Shown here: positions 6,317 to 6,504 of the stretch, one piece after another
Position numbering within the stretch: position 1 is the stretch's first letter
Layout: every line of letters starts with the position of its first letter
NCBI GenBank assembly: GCA_903959715.1
Contig: CAJBXX010000094.1
Coordinates: 1-6,504 of the forward strand
Reading direction: 5' to 3'
DNA length: 6,504 nucleotides
Origin: an uncultured Alphaproteobacteria bacterium
GTDB lineage: Bacteria; Pseudomonadota; Alphaproteobacteria; Rickettsiales; UBA1997
Program-made: the position numbers and the translations under genes
The notes under the pieces: generated by a model
What the model saw: the letters and a program-made list of their open reading frames with translations, nothing else
Database searches by the model: none
Told to the model about the DNA's origin: nothing

Positions 6317-6382
6317 GGTGTAATCACTCTCCCCTTGCGGGAGAGTCGCAGAGCCAACTTGTTGGCGATGCGGAGAGGGGTT
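6317..6382. repeat. REP-like C/T-rich palindromic element
   Basis: The element holds the second direct-repeat unit (6317-6341) and two hairpins. The first is ACTCTCCC/GGGAGAGT (6326-6333 and 6339-6346). The second is CGCA-GA-GCCAAC, loop TT, GTTGGC-GA-TGCG (6347-6372), where two facing GA steps could form tandem G-A pairs inside the stem. It closes with GAGAGGGGTT. C-rich CTCTCCCC palindromes of this style are common intergenic repeats in many proteobacteria. GAGGGGTT (6375-6382) is the inverse of AACCCCTC (6467-6474). I see nothing distinctive in 6383-6466 beyond the small palindrome TGAAAAA/TTTTTCA at 6418-6432. Confidence 0.65.
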
Positions 6383-6466
6383 AAAATATCCTAGATAATA
6401 AATGGTTTCGATCCAAGTGAAAAAATTTTTCAAAAAACTATTTCTTGATTTAATTTATAAACTAAA

Positions 6467-6504
6467 AACCCCTCACCCTAGCCCTCTCCCCGAAAGCGAG
6501 GAGA
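6467..6504. repeat. REP-like C/T-rich element, partial at the window edge
   Basis: AACCCCTCACCCTAG leads into CCCTCTCCCC and then TCTCC/GGAGA (6485-6489 and 6500-6504), a hairpin cut by the end of the window. It is of the same style as the element at 6317-6382 and in inverse orientation to its GAGGGGTT end, so the two may bound one larger inverted-repeat unit. It must continue past 6504. Confidence 0.6.

Noticed and set aside
6146..6433. 95-codon minus-strand ORF across the 3' repeats
   Set aside because: It runs wholly through repeat copy 3 and the REP-like palindromes, has no recognisable domain, and its residues simply mirror the repeats.

Overview
The window is very AT-rich and carries five intact protein-coding genes and one broken one, all on the + strand. 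The proteins look alphaproteobacterial: a trigger factor, a short proteobacterial-type phosphatidylserine decarboxylase, and a propionyl-CoA carboxylase beta chain whose C-terminus closely resembles the mitochondrial/alphaproteobacterial form. The strong A/T bias, starts without Shine-Dalgarno sequences, palindromic intergenic repeats and Fic/RhuM-type accessory genes suggest a host-associated lineage of the Rickettsiales/Holosporales kind. That placement is an inference from sequence style and remembered families, not from a phylogeny.

Layout. Positions 39-3597 are a compact housekeeping run: tig (protein folding at the ribosome), psd (phosphatidylethanolamine synthesis) and pccB (propionyl-CoA carboxylation). 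Gaps of 20 and 11 nt suggest co-transcription. A GTG-started, secreted beta-barrel protein (3625-4437) follows after 27 nt and may be the last gene of the same unit. From 4438 the character changes. A 417-nt gene-free stretch holds two copies of a dispersed palindromic repeat and a strong intrinsic-terminator-like hairpin. Next comes a complete class III Fic AMP-transferase (4855-5460), then a RhuM-family gene (5565-6169) that needs one extra A in a seven-A run to be read through and that ends inside a third copy of the same repeat. The last 335 nt hold no credible gene, only C/T-rich REP-like palindromes that run off the window edge.

How it fits together. The first half is ordinary core metabolism. 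The second half is an accessory segment: a self-inhibited Fic toxin-like enzyme and a decaying RhuM gene bracketed by copies of one mobile-looking repeat. The most notable signals are (1) the repeat, whose three copies keep the same open frame and end at equivalent stop codons; (2) the single-base frameshift in the RhuM poly-A tract, which could be a mutation, a phase-variation site or a sequencing error; (3) the repeat supplying the stop codon of RhuM just where related proteins, as I recall them, continue into a further domain; and (4) a trigger factor with Val in place of the conserved Arg of its ribosome-docking loop. I see no CRISPR array, tRNA, rRNA or transposase.
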